DNA of 64,000 nucleotides from Candidatus Marithrix sp. (GCA_016744775.1 JADGDS010000001.1:99628-163627), one strand, 5' to 3'; shown: positions 1 through 9,572, counted from the first letter of the stretch. Numbers and translations: made by a program. Notes: a model not told the origin generated them from the sequence alone.

Positions 1-1
1 A

Positions 2-316
2 TCTATACCTAAGACATTAGAAAAAGATGAGTTAATAAAAGATGCTTTTAATGTCGCTGAGTTTTTAGCTTTGAGTAAAGATGAACAATTTGCTTATCAG
101 TTAGATTTGAAGGCAAAATTGGATTATAAAAATGTAGTTGATTATGCTAAAGAAGAGGCAGAAAAAAAGGGAATGGAAAAAGGCTTTGAACAAGGCATTA
201 AACAACGAAACCTAGAAATTGCAAAAAGTTTGTTAGATATTTTGGATGTTGAAATCATTGCTTTGAAAACTGGTTTAAGTGTCACAGAGGTTCAAAGATT
301 AAAGGATAATAAATAA
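2..316 (+). CDS. C-terminal part of an Rpn-family (PD-(D/E)XK) nuclease/putative transposase, partial
   Basis: The reading frame is open from the left edge of the window to a TAA at 314-316, so this is the 3' end of a longer gene. A TTG at 71 could be taken as a start but is probably internal. The visible 100 or so residues are charged and helical, with a Lys/Glu-rich stretch (AKEEAEKKGMEKGFEQGIKQ) followed by a short helix-turn-helix-like end (ALKTGLSVTEVQRLK). This tail is typical of Rpn recombination-promoting nucleases, also called PD-(D/E)XK nuclease family transposases, which are near 300 residues. The catalytic domain lies outside the window, so activity cannot be judged. The family call rests on the tail only. 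Confidence 0.6.
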   Translation, partial: SIPKTLEKDELIKDAFNVAEFLALSKDEQFAYQLDLKAKLDYKNVVDYAKEEAEKKGMEKGFEQGIKQRNLEIAKSLLDILDVEIIALKTGLSVTEVQRLKDNK

Positions 317-347
317 ACCTGACAGGTTTTAAAAACCTGTCAGGTTT
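315..347. terminator. Perfect inverted repeat in a convergent gap, possible bidirectional terminator
   Basis: Two 15-base arms, AAACCTGACAGGTTT at 315-329 and its reverse complement at 333-347, are separated by 3 bases. They lie between the end of the Rpn-like gene (+) and the end of dacB (-). There is no strong T-run. The CAGGTTT core recurs at 25881-25903 and at about 60583-60600, so it may be a dispersed repeat also used as a terminator. Confidence 0.5.
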
Positions 348-364
348 GACTATAAAATAAAAAC

Positions 365-1810
365 CTATCTTTGAGCAGTATTTAAATAATTACGACCATA
401 GCGATGAATGCTATTCACAATCTTATCTTCAATCTTATCTGCTTTCCAACCACCACATCGGTTGTTATTTAAAAATATTGCATATCCAAATACCTTGCCT
501 GCTGGAGTAGCTACATAACCTGCTAAGGTGCTTACTCCTCTTAAAGTTCCAGTTTTTGCTCTAACTTTTCCCTTGGCAGGTGATTTTTTTAAGCGGCTAG
601 ATAATACTCCATAAGCTCCCATTACACGTAATACTGACATAAAATCTGGACCAATATCAAAACGAGAATACATTCTAGTCAATAAATCTGTTATTGCACG
701 AGTTGTCATCCTATTTTTACGTGATAAACCAGAACCATCAGCTAATGTTACTCCTCGCAAATCGACACGACTTAGAGTTAAAAATTGTCTAGTTAATCTT
801 AGTGCTTCTGCATGAGTTCCCGGTGTACCATAGCGTACAGCAGCAATAGTTTTGAGAACTTGTTCTGCTGTTAAATTATTAGAAAAAGTATTTAACTCTT
901 TTAAAATCAAAGATAAGGGTGGTGATAAATGTGTATAAATTACCTTGCCTGCAACAGGTCTATAGACAACTTTGGTTGTCCCTTTAATTCTGATTCCGGC
1001 TTTTTTCAATAAATAATTAAAAGTTTCACTTGCATAGCGCATTGGTTCTAACACATTTAGACGAATAAGTTTTTCTCTACTTTTAATAGGTAACTTACCT
1101 CTAAGTTGCATGTTTATATAACCTGAAGCATTTTCGCTTTTTTTTATGGAAACTGTATTACGCCCACGTTTAATAGTTTGAGCGGTATTAGATAAACGCA
1201 TATAAGGAACAGAAGGTTCTACCCAAGCATTAACTTTATCTCCTGCATAAGCTCCCGGTTGAACATGTACTGCAATACTATTAAAATTTAAGGATAAAGC
1301 ACCGATTTTTGCATCATAAGCCCAATCACTTCGGTTCACTTCCCATGCCGGTGCCCGATTATAACTATCAAAAAAATGCAGATCAATAAGCAAATCTCCT
1401 GTTACTTCATAAATACCACTGGCTTTCAGTTGTGTTGCTATTTTCCATAAATCTTTAGTTGATAAGAAGGGATCACCTCCTCCACGTATTACTAAATGTC
1501 CATTTATGGTGCCTTTACTTTTTTTTCCAGTATGTAAAATACTTGTTTTAAAACGATATTCAGGGCTTAAATAATGTAAAGCTGAGGCAGTGGTAACTAA
1601 TTTCATTACTGATGCTGGCAATAATGATTTTAAACTATTGTAATCATAAACTATATGTCCGCTTGGCATTTCAACAACTCTGACAGATGTTTGATTGCTA
1701 TCTAAACAAGCATTTTTTAATGCTCCATCAATATTTTTATTTAGTATATTTTCTGAATAAGCATAAGCACTTATACACATTAATAATAATATATTTATAT
1801 ATTTATACAT
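365..1810 (-). CDS. dacB: D-alanyl-D-alanine carboxypeptidase/endopeptidase, PBP4 family
   Basis: A periplasmic low-molecular-weight penicillin-binding protein (peptidase S13) that trims or cleaves peptidoglycan stem peptides. Its 481 residues match the family length. An N-terminal signal peptide (MYKYINILLLMCISAYAYS) is followed by the catalytic SxxK motif SVMK at residues 67-70, the SxN motif in NTFSNNLTAEQ, and the KTG motif in AKTGTLRGVSTLAGY. The start ATG at 1808-1810 gives the complete signal peptide. The gene lies 36 bases downstream of the RND permease gene on the same strand and may be read through from it, with a short CCCCC/GGGGG hairpin between them. All three active-site motifs are present, so an active enzyme is expected. 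Confidence 0.93.
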   Translation of the reverse strand: MYKYINILLLMCISAYAYSENILNKNIDGALKNACLDSNQTSVRVVEMPSGHIVYDYNSLKSLLPASVMKLVTTASALHYLSPEYRFKTSILHTGKKSKGTINGHLVIRGGGDPFLSTKDLWKIATQLKASGIYEVTGDLLIDLHFFDSYNRAPAWEVNRSDWAYDAKIGALSLNFNSIAVHVQPGAYAGDKVNAWVEPSVPYMRLSNTAQTIKRGRNTVSIKKSENASGYINMQLRGKLPIKSREKLIRLNVLEPMRYASETFNYLLKKAGIRIKGTTKVVYRPVAGKVIYTHLSPPLSLILKELNTFSNNLTAEQVLKTIAAVRYGTPGTHAEALRLTRQFLTLSRVDLRGVTLADGSGLSRKNRMTTRAITDLLTRMYSRFDIGPDFMSVLRVMGAYGVLSSRLKKSPAKGKVRAKTGTLRGVSTLAGYVATPAGKVFGYAIFLNNNRCGGWKADKIEDKIVNSIHRYGRNYLNTAQR

Positions 1811-1822
1811 AAAAACCTCATT

Positions 1823-1837
1823 CCCCCTAAAAGGGGG
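1823..1837. repeat. Small C5/G5 hairpin between the RND gene and dacB
   Basis: CCCCCTAAAAGGGGG forms a 5-bp stem in the 35-base gap. A similar hairpin occurs at 48437-48450, so it is a dispersed repeat. It could attenuate read-through from the pump gene into dacB. Confidence 0.4.
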
Positions 1838-1845
1838 ATATTAAT

Positions 1846-4800
1846 TTAAGTTTTCTGATCGTGATCAGATTTATCTTGTTGATATTGACTAACTAAATCA
1901 GTTTTTAATTCCACACTACGTCTGTCTGTAGTATTTCGTTTTGAACGTCTTGAAGTTGTTGTTACAACGTCTTCTTCTTCACTTTCAGTTGAAGGCGGTG
2001 TTGGATCTGCTGCTGGTGGAGCCGCCGCTGGCGGCGGAGGTGGTGATTTTTTATTAGAAAATCCGCTGAATATTAAAATAAATATCGCACGAATCCCGTA
2101 AAAAATCATCTTGAATATTCCTAATATTTTTTGGAATGGCGTAAGAATAAACAGAAAAACTGACATAACTGCCATCCAAAGGCGTAACCATAATGGTAAA
2201 CCGGCATTAGGATTCATTGGTTCTATTGGAGGTGCATCATTACCTGCTGCACTGGCTCCAACTAATCTATCTGGTCCAATACTAATACAGCCTAAAGGAA
2301 TAACTATCAAAGTTAATACAGTTGAAACTAATACTCCAAATAATAAAGATATAGCCATACCTTGGAAAATAGGATCTAAAATAATAACACTAGAACCTCC
2401 AACTAAAGCAAAAGCTGTAATCATAATTGGACGAGTACGAGTTTTACAGGCTAATATCACAGCATCTTGTATAGATGAACCTAAATGTATTTGAGCAATA
2501 GAATAATCTACCAACAAAATTGAGTTACGTACAATAATACCTGCTAAAGCAATCCAACCAATCATTGATGTAGCTGTAAATTCAGCATCTAATAACCAAT
2601 GACCCGGAATTATACCTAATAAAGTTAGAGGAATAGGTGCCATAATAATAGCTGGAACAATAAAATTACCAAACAACCAAACCACTAATATATAAATTAA
2701 CACCATTGCTACCGCAAATGCAATACCCATATCACGGAAAGTTTCATAAGTAACAGTCCATTCACCAGTCCATTCAAAACCTGATTTACCAATTTCTGGT
2801 GGTCCAAGATAGCGATCACATAAAGACATTACATAAAGATCGGTACAATTTGCTGAATCTACTAAATTGACACCGTCAGGTGTTTTATAATCCTTTAACA
2901 TTCTCTCAACATCAAACATGCCATAAATAGTAGAACTTTCACTATAGCTATGAGTTTGTTTGTTAAAGATACCTACCGGTTCACCTACCACATATTCAAC
3001 TGGACGTAAATCTTTCTGGAAAATAATAGGATCTTGCCAGTCTTGTTCAAAACTGCCAAGTTCTGCTAAAGGTATAGTGGTGCCTTTTTGTGAAGGTATA
3101 GGTAAATCATACAAACGGCTTAATTGCGCTCTATCTACTAAAGGTACTTGAATCACAATATAAGTTGGCTCCAGCATAGTACCTTGTTTTATATCACCTA
3201 ATTTAAAACCACCTAATGCCATAGATAAGTTATTGTTGATCGTATCAACAGAAATACCGCGTTCTACTGCCTTAGCTGTATCAACCTTAAACCTCCATAT
3301 CTTATGTGGTTTCGCAATTAAATTATCAACATCATCTAAAATTTCTGATTTTTCAAAAACCTGAGTCAAATGTTTAGCCACGGCTTTACGAGTTTCATCA
3401 TCTGGACCATAAACTTCAGCTACTACAGGCTGTAATACAGGTGGTCCGGGTGGCATTTCTACAATTGTTAGATGAGCTTGACTATTAAGTTCTTTAAGCA
3501 ATTTTTTTAATGCTAAACGTGCTTCAACAGCAACTTTATGACTTGGTCTCTGATTTTTTACTAATTGTACATGAATATCTGCTTGCCAAGGTTTATTACG
3601 TAAATAATAATGACGAACCATTCCATTGAAATCAAATGGTTGTGAAGTACCTACATAAGTTTGTAAAGCTATTACTTCAGGAAAATTTTCTTGATCACGT
3701 AATTTTTGAGCTAATTGATATGTCAAATTAGCTGTTACTGGTAAAGGAGTACCTTCTGGCATATCAATAAAAACATTAAATTCAGGTTTTTTATCTAAAG
3801 GTAACATTTTTACTTCAACAGCTTTAAAATAAAACATTGAACAAGCAGCAACAAATAAAAATATCAATCCAAATAAAAATCCTAAACCCAGAATTCTACT
3901 ACTAAATAAAGGTGGTAAAATGGTACGGAATATTTTTTCCCACATTTCACTAGATTTATGTTCCTTATGTTCAGCTTTTTGAAGTACTGCCATTGATGGC
4001 TTGAGACGCATTGCTAACCAAGGAGTAAAAGCAAAAGCAGCAAATAAAGAAAATATCATTGCTACTGAACCTAAAACTGGAATTGGCATCATATATGGTC
4101 CCATCATGCCAGATACAAAACCCATAGGTAATAAAGCTGCAACTACAGTAAAGGTAGCTAAAATCGTAGGATTACCAACTTCGCGCACTGCATCTACGGC
4201 AGTAGCAGTATCGGTTTCACTTTGAAGCAGCCATCGCCGATAAATATTTTCCATCACCACAATAGCATCATCAACTAAAATACCTATAGAAAAAATTAAG
4301 GCAAATAAACTAACTCTATCAATTGACATACCTAATAGCCATGCTGCAAATACTGTTACTAAAATAACTACAGGAATAACTAAAGTTACAACTAGAGCTG
4401 GTCTCCAACCCAAGCTAAATAACACAAGTATTGTTACGGCACCAGTCGCAATAAATAATTTTTTAATTAAACTATTAACTTTCTCATCAGCACTTTCACC
4501 ATAGTTACGAGTAACTTCTACATGAACATTGTCATAAATAACATTACCTTTAAGTGCTTCTACTCGATCTAAGATAGCATTAGCAACAGCCACTCCATTA
4601 GTTAAAACTTTTTTAGAAATAGCAATAGTTACCGCAGATGCTCCATTAACATCTATATTCTTATGATAAGCTGGACCGGAATAATAATTAACCATTTGAT
4701 AAGCTTCTTTTTCTGGACCCTGTGTCACTTCCGCTACATCACGTACATATACAGGAGATCCTTGATAACTACCTACCACTAATTGTGCTACTTCCGTAGC

Positions 4801-5541
4801 ATTAGTTAAAAATTTACCTGTATAAACAGACATATACTGATTATTAGATTCTACTTGTCCAGCAGATTTTTCACTATTAGCTGTTTGTATGGTTTGGGCT
4901 ACTTGTCCAATACTAATGCCGTAACCTGATAAACGTTCAGGTTTAACTTCAATTAGAACTTGCTCTGAGCGTCCACCTACGACAAAACTTTGCCCAGTAT
5001 TAGGAATACCTTTAAGATTTTGCATCACATCTAGTGCTAGCGTCCGTAATGCACCATCATCTACATCTTCAGACCACAATGTTAGTGTTACAACTGGCAC
5101 ATCATCAATACCCTTGGGTTTAACTAATGGTTGTTTGACTCCGGGGGGTATTTTATCCATATTGGATTGCAATTTATCATAGACTTTAAACACAGAATTT
5201 TCTAGTTCTTGACCTACTTTAAACTGCACAGTTACCATGCCCTGCCCGCGTTCAGCAACAGCATATACATGTTTAACACCGGGAATTTCACTCATAATCC
5301 GTTGTAGCGGATCAAGTGCCATTGTTGATACTTGTAGTGAAGATGCTCCGGGATATTGAACAAATATATCCACCATTGGAACAGATATTTGCGGATCTTC
5401 TTGACGAGGTGTTAAAATTAAACCCATAATTCCCATAAATAACATTGCAAAAAACAATAAGGGAGAAATAGGTGAATGAATAAAAGCTTTAGCGGTTTTA
5501 CCAGCTAAACCTAATGATTTATCTGTTGATTCTTCACTCAT
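1846..5541 (-). CDS. Efflux RND transporter permease subunit (AcrB/HAE1-like) with a long proline-rich C-terminal tail
   Basis: Inner-membrane proton-driven pump subunit that works with a periplasmic adaptor and an outer-membrane channel. Residue 1 starts a cytoplasmic leader, then TM1 (ISPLLFFAMLFMGIMGLIL), the porter domain, and TM4 carrying the proton-relay aspartates in SIGILVDDAIVVMENI. The second half repeats this plan. At 1231 residues it exceeds the usual 1030-1050. The excess is mainly at the C-terminus, where extra hydrophobic segments are followed by a low-complexity tail (PPPPPAAAPPAADPTPP, then acidic and basic stretches). The start codon overlaps the adaptor stop by one base (TAATG at 5539-5543), so translation is coupled. 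No TolC-like channel is in the window. The substrate cannot be read from sequence. Confidence 0.9.
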   Translation of the reverse strand: MSEESTDKSLGLAGKTAKAFIHSPISPLLFFAMLFMGIMGLILTPRQEDPQISVPMVDIFVQYPGASSLQVSTMALDPLQRIMSEIPGVKHVYAVAERGQGMVTVQFKVGQELENSVFKVYDKLQSNMDKIPPGVKQPLVKPKGIDDVPVVTLTLWSEDVDDGALRTLALDVMQNLKGIPNTGQSFVVGGRSEQVLIEVKPERLSGYGISIGQVAQTIQTANSEKSAGQVESNNQYMSVYTGKFLTNATEVAQLVVGSYQGSPVYVRDVAEVTQGPEKEAYQMVNYYSGPAYHKNIDVNGASAVTIAISKKVLTNGVAVANAILDRVEALKGNVIYDNVHVEVTRNYGESADEKVNSLIKKLFIATGAVTILVLFSLGWRPALVVTLVIPVVILVTVFAAWLLGMSIDRVSLFALIFSIGILVDDAIVVMENIYRRWLLQSETDTATAVDAVREVGNPTILATFTVVAALLPMGFVSGMMGPYMMPIPVLGSVAMIFSLFAAFAFTPWLAMRLKPSMAVLQKAEHKEHKSSEMWEKIFRTILPPLFSSRILGLGFLFGLIFLFVAACSMFYFKAVEVKMLPLDKKPEFNVFIDMPEGTPLPVTANLTYQLAQKLRDQENFPEVIALQTYVGTSQPFDFNGMVRHYYLRNKPWQADIHVQLVKNQRPSHKVAVEARLALKKLLKELNSQAHLTIVEMPPGPPVLQPVVAEVYGPDDETRKAVAKHLTQVFEKSEILDDVDNLIAKPHKIWRFKVDTAKAVERGISVDTINNNLSMALGGFKLGDIKQGTMLEPTYIVIQVPLVDRAQLSRLYDLPIPSQKGTTIPLAELGSFEQDWQDPIIFQKDLRPVEYVVGEPVGIFNKQTHSYSESSTIYGMFDVERMLKDYKTPDGVNLVDSANCTDLYVMSLCDRYLGPPEIGKSGFEWTGEWTVTYETFRDMGIAFAVAMVLIYILVVWLFGNFIVPAIIMAPIPLTLLGIIPGHWLLDAEFTATSMIGWIALAGIIVRNSILLVDYSIAQIHLGSSIQDAVILACKTRTRPIMITAFALVGGSSVIILDPIFQGMAISLLFGVLVSTVLTLIVIPLGCISIGPDRLVGASAAGNDAPPIEPMNPNAGLPLWLRLWMAVMSVFLFILTPFQKILGIFKMIFYGIRAIFILIFSGFSNKKSPPPPPAAAPPAADPTPPSTESEEEDVVTTTSRRSKRNTTDRRSVELKTDLVSQYQQDKSDHDQKT

Positions 5542-6680
5542 TAACGGCTACCACAATTCAATATAATTTGATCACCAGCATTTAAGCCACTTAAGACCGT
5601 AACAAAATCACCCAGAGATTGATCAAGATCATTGATAATCTTAGGATTGATTTTTTGACCAAGTCTGATTAAACGCATTGCTGATTTATTATTTCTTTTT
5701 AAAACACAAACTCCGGGCAAACTACCCCGTTTTTTTACTGCTTTCATCGGTATTAATAATACTTTTTGTTTACCAAAACTGAGCTCTGGTATATCAACCT
5801 TAGCATATTGACCGGGAGCTACATATTGACTATCAGTATCTATAGATATATCTAGCTTGACTTTAATAGTATGGCGTTGTTTATTAGCAGTAGGAAAAAT
5901 TTGTGCTACTGTTGCAACAATACGCTTATCTAATACATCTAATGATGCAGAAAGTCGTTGTCCGACTTTTAAACCTCGAATTAAACGAGCTGGTATATTT
6001 AATTCAATTTGTAAATTAGAAATATCAGCAAATTGTAATAAAGGCTTGCCGGGTTGTACGGTATCACCAACTTCTATCCATTTTTGAGTTATAACACCAT
6101 CAAAAGGCGTAATGCTTTTTGCATCTTGCAATTTATCATCTATTTGTTCAATTTGAGCTTTAGCTTGTAATAAGGTATTACGTGCTTGTTCAATTTGCAC
6201 ACTGTAAGTATTAAGTTGAGCCTGACGATCAATTCCTTGATTACTTTGACCGATAAAACTACTTAGCGGCTTGCTAAAAACTTGATCAAATATATTTGGC
6301 AGACCCATACCACCGGGGGCTTTGCTAGGTGAATCTGGAGACAATAATTCACGCGAATATTGCATACCTGCATTACGTAAAGTAGCGTTTGCACTTCTCC
6401 AAGCGGCAATGGCAGCACGTCGTTTTGCTAACAATTCTGTATCATCTAAAATCACTAAAACAGTTTGAGCATCAAATTCATCACCTTCTTTACCAGCAAG
6501 CATTTCTACTCGCCCGGGTAATTGGGCTGTAAAAGTGACTTCTTTTTTTGCTACTACAGTTCCACTTAAGGTTACTGAGGAAGTCATATTATGAGCGCGT
6601 ACTTGATAATAAGTTTCTGCCGCTACATTAATATTGATTCCAATAAATATTAATCCTGATATTAAAATATTTTTATACAT
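5541..6680 (-). CDS. RND efflux periplasmic adaptor subunit (membrane fusion protein)
   Basis: Bridges the RND permease to an outer-membrane channel. A signal peptide (MYKNILISGLIFIGININVAA) is followed by the lipoyl/barrel-sandwich half-motif (VTFTAQLPGRVEMLAGKEGDEFDA), a long helical hairpin rich in Gln and Ala, the second lipoyl half (DAKSITPFDGVITQKWIEVG), a beta-barrel and a membrane-proximal domain. Length 379 is normal. It is the first gene of a two-gene operon with the pump and overlaps it by one base. There is no lipobox, so it is periplasmic rather than a lipoprotein. Transcription probably starts in the 76-base gap that also holds the terminator of the upstream SCP2-like gene. Confidence 0.9.
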   Translation of the reverse strand: MYKNILISGLIFIGININVAAETYYQVRAHNMTSSVTLSGTVVAKKEVTFTAQLPGRVEMLAGKEGDEFDAQTVLVILDDTELLAKRRAAIAAWRSANATLRNAGMQYSRELLSPDSPSKAPGGMGLPNIFDQVFSKPLSSFIGQSNQGIDRQAQLNTYSVQIEQARNTLLQAKAQIEQIDDKLQDAKSITPFDGVITQKWIEVGDTVQPGKPLLQFADISNLQIELNIPARLIRGLKVGQRLSASLDVLDKRIVATVAQIFPTANKQRHTIKVKLDISIDTDSQYVAPGQYAKVDIPELSFGKQKVLLIPMKAVKKRGSLPGVCVLKRNNKSAMRLIRLGQKINPKIINDLDQSLGDFVTVLSGLNAGDQIILNCGSR

Positions 6681-6698
6681 AAATTTAATCCTATGAAA

Positions 6699-6724
6699 AA
6701 AGGCTTGTTATATAACAAGCCTTT
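6699..6724 (-). terminator. Rho-independent terminator of the SCP2-like genes
   Basis: A perfect 26-base palindrome (AAAGGCTTGTTA/TAACAAGCCTTT plus central TA) is followed on the minus strand by a run of T residues. It lies directly after the SCP2-like gene ending at 6757 and before the adaptor start at 6680. Confidence 0.8.
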
Positions 6725-6756
6725 AAAAAAATTATCACATAGTCATGATGTAATTT

Positions 6757-7227
6757 TTATTTAATTTGTCCCATGACAGTAAAGCTTTTAAGAAAAGGAC
6801 CCATCATGCTTGGGTTTTTCATCATAGCTGAATAATTACCTACTTGAAATTTTAAACCACCCAACCAAGCTGGTTTAAATAAATCAAGTTTACTAGGACC
6901 ATTTTCAGCCGCTAACCATTTGTCCCATGTTTCTTTAGGAGCGCGTAAATCCCAATTGAGTTCTTCATCATTATAGGCACCAGCACTGGTTACAATACCT
7001 TTTTCAACCTTTATAACACCTAATGGTTTATCATCACCTTTAAACCCATAAGCAATGGTGGAATTAAAATCAATCTTGGCAAGAGTTTCAGTTATTTCTG
7101 AATTCTTATTCCAAGCATCTTTAAAGCTATTCATCCATTCTGCTGAAAATAAATCAGCAGCTTGGCTTAAACTCATTGAAAATAATAAACCAGTAAATGC
7201 AGTAATTTTAACTAATTGTTTTAACAT
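6757..7227 (-). CDS. Exported SCP2 sterol-binding-like protein
   Basis: 156 residues with a clear signal peptide (MLKQLVKITAFTGLLFSMSLSQAA). The mature part contains motifs of the SCP2 fold: GVIKVEKGIVTSAGAY, ELNWDLRAPKETWDKW, and LKFQVGNYSAMMKNP. SCP2-type proteins bind lipids in a hydrophobic tunnel, so a periplasmic lipid- or hydrophobe-binding role is inferred. It is a paralogue of the next gene upstream (7259-7660), sharing roughly half of its residues by eye, but only this copy is exported. A strong terminator follows. The 31-base gap between the two genes suggests one transcript. The ligand is unknown. Confidence 0.7.
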   Translation of the reverse strand: MLKQLVKITAFTGLLFSMSLSQAADLFSAEWMNSFKDAWNKNSEITETLAKIDFNSTIAYGFKGDDKPLGVIKVEKGIVTSAGAYNDEELNWDLRAPKETWDKWLAAENGPSKLDLFKPAWLGGLKFQVGNYSAMMKNPSMMGPFLKSFTVMGQIK

Positions 7228-7258
7228 AATAATTTTCCTATTTTTTGTTTAAATGTAA

Positions 7259-7660
7259 TTAAGCTGTAACACGTCCCATAACTGTAAAGGTTTTGATAAA
7301 TGGACCCGCCATACGTGGGTCTTTTACCATTGCTTTATAGTCACCACTTTTGAATTTTAACTTACCACCAACATAAGCTAGGCCTAAACTAGTGATACCA
7401 AGACCCTTGGTCATCCATTTATCCCAATTATCTTGAGAAGCACGTAAATCCCAATTTAATTCTTCGCCATTATAAGCACCAGCAGATGTCACTTTACCAT
7501 TTTCAACTACTACAACACCTCTTGCTTGATCTTCATCAAGCAAACCATAGCCAATATTAGAACTGAAGTTGATTTTAGACAAAGCATCAGCTAAATCTGG
7601 TTCTTTATTCCATTCTTCCATGAAACTTTTCATCCAAGCGTCTGAAAAAAATTCAGCCAT
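7259..7660 (-). CDS. Cytoplasmic SCP2 sterol-binding-like protein
   Basis: 133 residues without a signal peptide, starting directly at the domain (MAEFFSDAWMKSFMEEWNKEP). It shows the same order of motifs as its exported neighbour: GVVVVENGKVTSAGAY, ELNWDLRASQDNWDKW, LKFKSGDYKAMVKDP and the closing FIKTFTVMGRV. SCP2 domains of this length occur alone in many proteobacteria and bind lipids or acyl chains. The tandem arrangement looks like a duplication in which one copy gained an export signal or the other lost it. Upstream lies a 113-base divergent region shared with the AAA+ gene at 7774. Confidence 0.7.
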   Translation of the reverse strand: MAEFFSDAWMKSFMEEWNKEPDLADALSKINFSSNIGYGLLDEDQARGVVVVENGKVTSAGAYNGEELNWDLRASQDNWDKWMTKGLGITSLGLAYVGGKLKFKSGDYKAMVKDPRMAGPFIKTFTVMGRVTA

Positions 7661-7773
7661 TATTATTACTCCTGATTATGTAAATGTAAAATTTTAAAGC
7701 TTATAGTTTATCAAAACTGTTATTATTTAAGCTGGTTTATTTTACCTTATAACTAAGTTAGGAACATAGTATT

Positions 7774-9558
7774 ATGAGTTTTATCACTATTGGTAACGCT
7801 TTAGGTTGTACCATAAACTCTCATCGTAGTGATTGGGATGGTAGCATTTGTAAAAATGCTGAAACATGGAATTGTTCTGCCAAACAACAATTTCGTACTG
7901 ATTATTGTCAGCAAGGTGATCCACGTTGTTACCATATTCATATCTTTGAACAAGAAAACCCTTATTGTTTAATTGATGATTTAGGCATCGGTTGGCTTTT
8001 AGACCCATATCCAGAAGCCTTAAATAATCAAATTCTACTGTTTTGGGGTAAACGGTTTCAAGAACCACGCGGTATTAGTGATATAAATACTAGACCTAAA
8101 GATTATGTTTTCGGTGCTTATCGTGTCCGCAGTGTATCCCCACAAAAAATAAATGAATTTAAAACATTGTGGAAAATAGAACCTTATCCTGACGGATGGA
8201 CACGTTTTCAACAGCCTTATACATTAACAGTATATTATAAAAGTATAATAGGTGGGGTTTATCTTAAAGAAGTCAATCGTGTAGCAGTAGAAAATATGTT
8301 TGAAAAGGCTGCTGAACAGGCACGTAGCCCTCATCCTAATTGGGCAAATACTGAAGATGCTGAACGTTTTGCACATTTTCATGCGAATTTACATAATTGG
8401 TTTGAAGTTGCACGAAATAATGTAGAATTATTACAACAACAAAATATTACACGTTCGGTGAGTTATCGAAGCACCCCGTCAGCTAATATCAACAAAAGTC
8501 CTTTTGATGGTCTGAAAAATTTAGACATTAAAAAAACTCCGCCATTACCAATTAAAACTCAAGCAAGTACAAAAAATGCTACAGCAATTTATCCATTAAT
8601 AGAAAAAGAAAGTATTAAAGAAAAAATTAAAAAAAATTATAGTAAAGAAAATTTATATGCCTTAATGGCGGTTTCACTGACAAAAAATATTCTTATTATT
8701 ACTGGACATCCCGGTGTAGGTAAAAGTAGTTTAGCAATTGATTTAATAGATGATTCAGAACGTCAATTAATAGTTCCGGTTGGTTCTACTTGGCGTGGGC
8801 GCGAAGATTTATTAGGTTATTTAAATCCAATTAGTAATGAGTTTGAAGCTACTGAGTTTACTCGTTTTTTAATCAAAGCTGAGTCTGCTTGGCGTAAAAA
8901 CGATAAACGTACTTATATGGTTATTTTTGAAGAATTTAATTTAAGTCAACCTGAATATTGGTTTGCCGATATATTGGTACGATCACAGTATTCTGATGAT
9001 GCTGAACAAGCACGTATGATTGAGTTAGGTGGTAAAAGTATTCGAGGAATTACGACTAATGGCAGTAAAATATTTATTTCACCTGCACTACGTTTTATAG
9101 CAACAATAAATAATGATCATACAACTTTGTCATTATCGCCTCGTGTTTTAGATCGCGCTTCAATTATAGAACTTAATTTGGAGCCAAGGGCTACTTTAGA
9201 GCGTGCTAAATTATTAGAATTAGAGGAACAGCAAATTATGTCAATTGAAGAACTTGATCTTTTATTAAAATATAAGAATGCTATGTTTTCATTGCGTGCC
9301 GCTGAATCTTTAAAACGTTGTTTAGAAAATTTAGATTTATTAAATATGAATAGTGCATGGGATGCTTTAGATATAGTTTTATTACAACAGGTTTTGACTA
9401 AGGTAAAATTAATGGTTGGCGATCCTGCAAATGATAGTTTAATGCAGGGATTAGAAGATTGGAGTGAAAATTATGGTAAATATCTACGTAAATGCGCTAG
9501 TCTTATAAATAGTTGGGCTGAAGCATTAAAAGATGGACGAGATGTAATACAAGCATAA
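7774..9558 (+). CDS. AAA+ ATPase of the McrB/dynein-related type with an unrecognised Cys/His-rich N-terminal domain
   Basis: 594 residues in two parts. Residues 1 to about 225 form a domain I do not recognise. It has Cys at 12, 27, 34, 45, 52 and 65 with nearby His 17, 54 and 56, suggesting a metal site, followed by a compact region (LLFWGKRFQEPRGISD, YVFGAYRVRSVSP). A low-complexity linker follows. From about 290 there is an AAA_5-class ATPase: Walker A GHPGVGKSS at 311-319, Walker B MVIFEEFNL, and a sensor region FIATINNDHTTLSLSPRVLDRA. McrB, the GTP-dependent restriction motor, belongs to this clan, but no McrC partner is adjacent. The gene stands alone between divergent SCP2 genes and a strong terminator. 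Defence or protein-remodelling roles are both possible. Confidence 0.7.
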   Translation: MSFITIGNALGCTINSHRSDWDGSICKNAETWNCSAKQQFRTDYCQQGDPRCYHIHIFEQENPYCLIDDLGIGWLLDPYPEALNNQILLFWGKRFQEPRGISDINTRPKDYVFGAYRVRSVSPQKINEFKTLWKIEPYPDGWTRFQQPYTLTVYYKSIIGGVYLKEVNRVAVENMFEKAAEQARSPHPNWANTEDAERFAHFHANLHNWFEVARNNVELLQQQNITRSVSYRSTPSANINKSPFDGLKNLDIKKTPPLPIKTQASTKNATAIYPLIEKESIKEKIKKNYSKENLYALMAVSLTKNILIITGHPGVGKSSLAIDLIDDSERQLIVPVGSTWRGREDLLGYLNPISNEFEATEFTRFLIKAESAWRKNDKRTYMVIFEEFNLSQPEYWFADILVRSQYSDDAEQARMIELGGKSIRGITTNGSKIFISPALRFIATINNDHTTLSLSPRVLDRASIIELNLEPRATLERAKLLELEEQQIMSIEELDLLLKYKNAMFSLRAAESLKRCLENLDLLNMNSAWDALDIVLLQQVLTKVKLMVGDPANDSLMQGLEDWSENYGKYLRKCASLINSWAEALKDGRDVIQA

Positions 9559-9572
9559 ATCATATAATTTTA

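Noticed and set aside
7774-9558. Naming the AAA+ gene mcrB
   Set aside because: The motor is McrB-class, but the N-terminal domain does not look like that of McrB and there is no mcrC.
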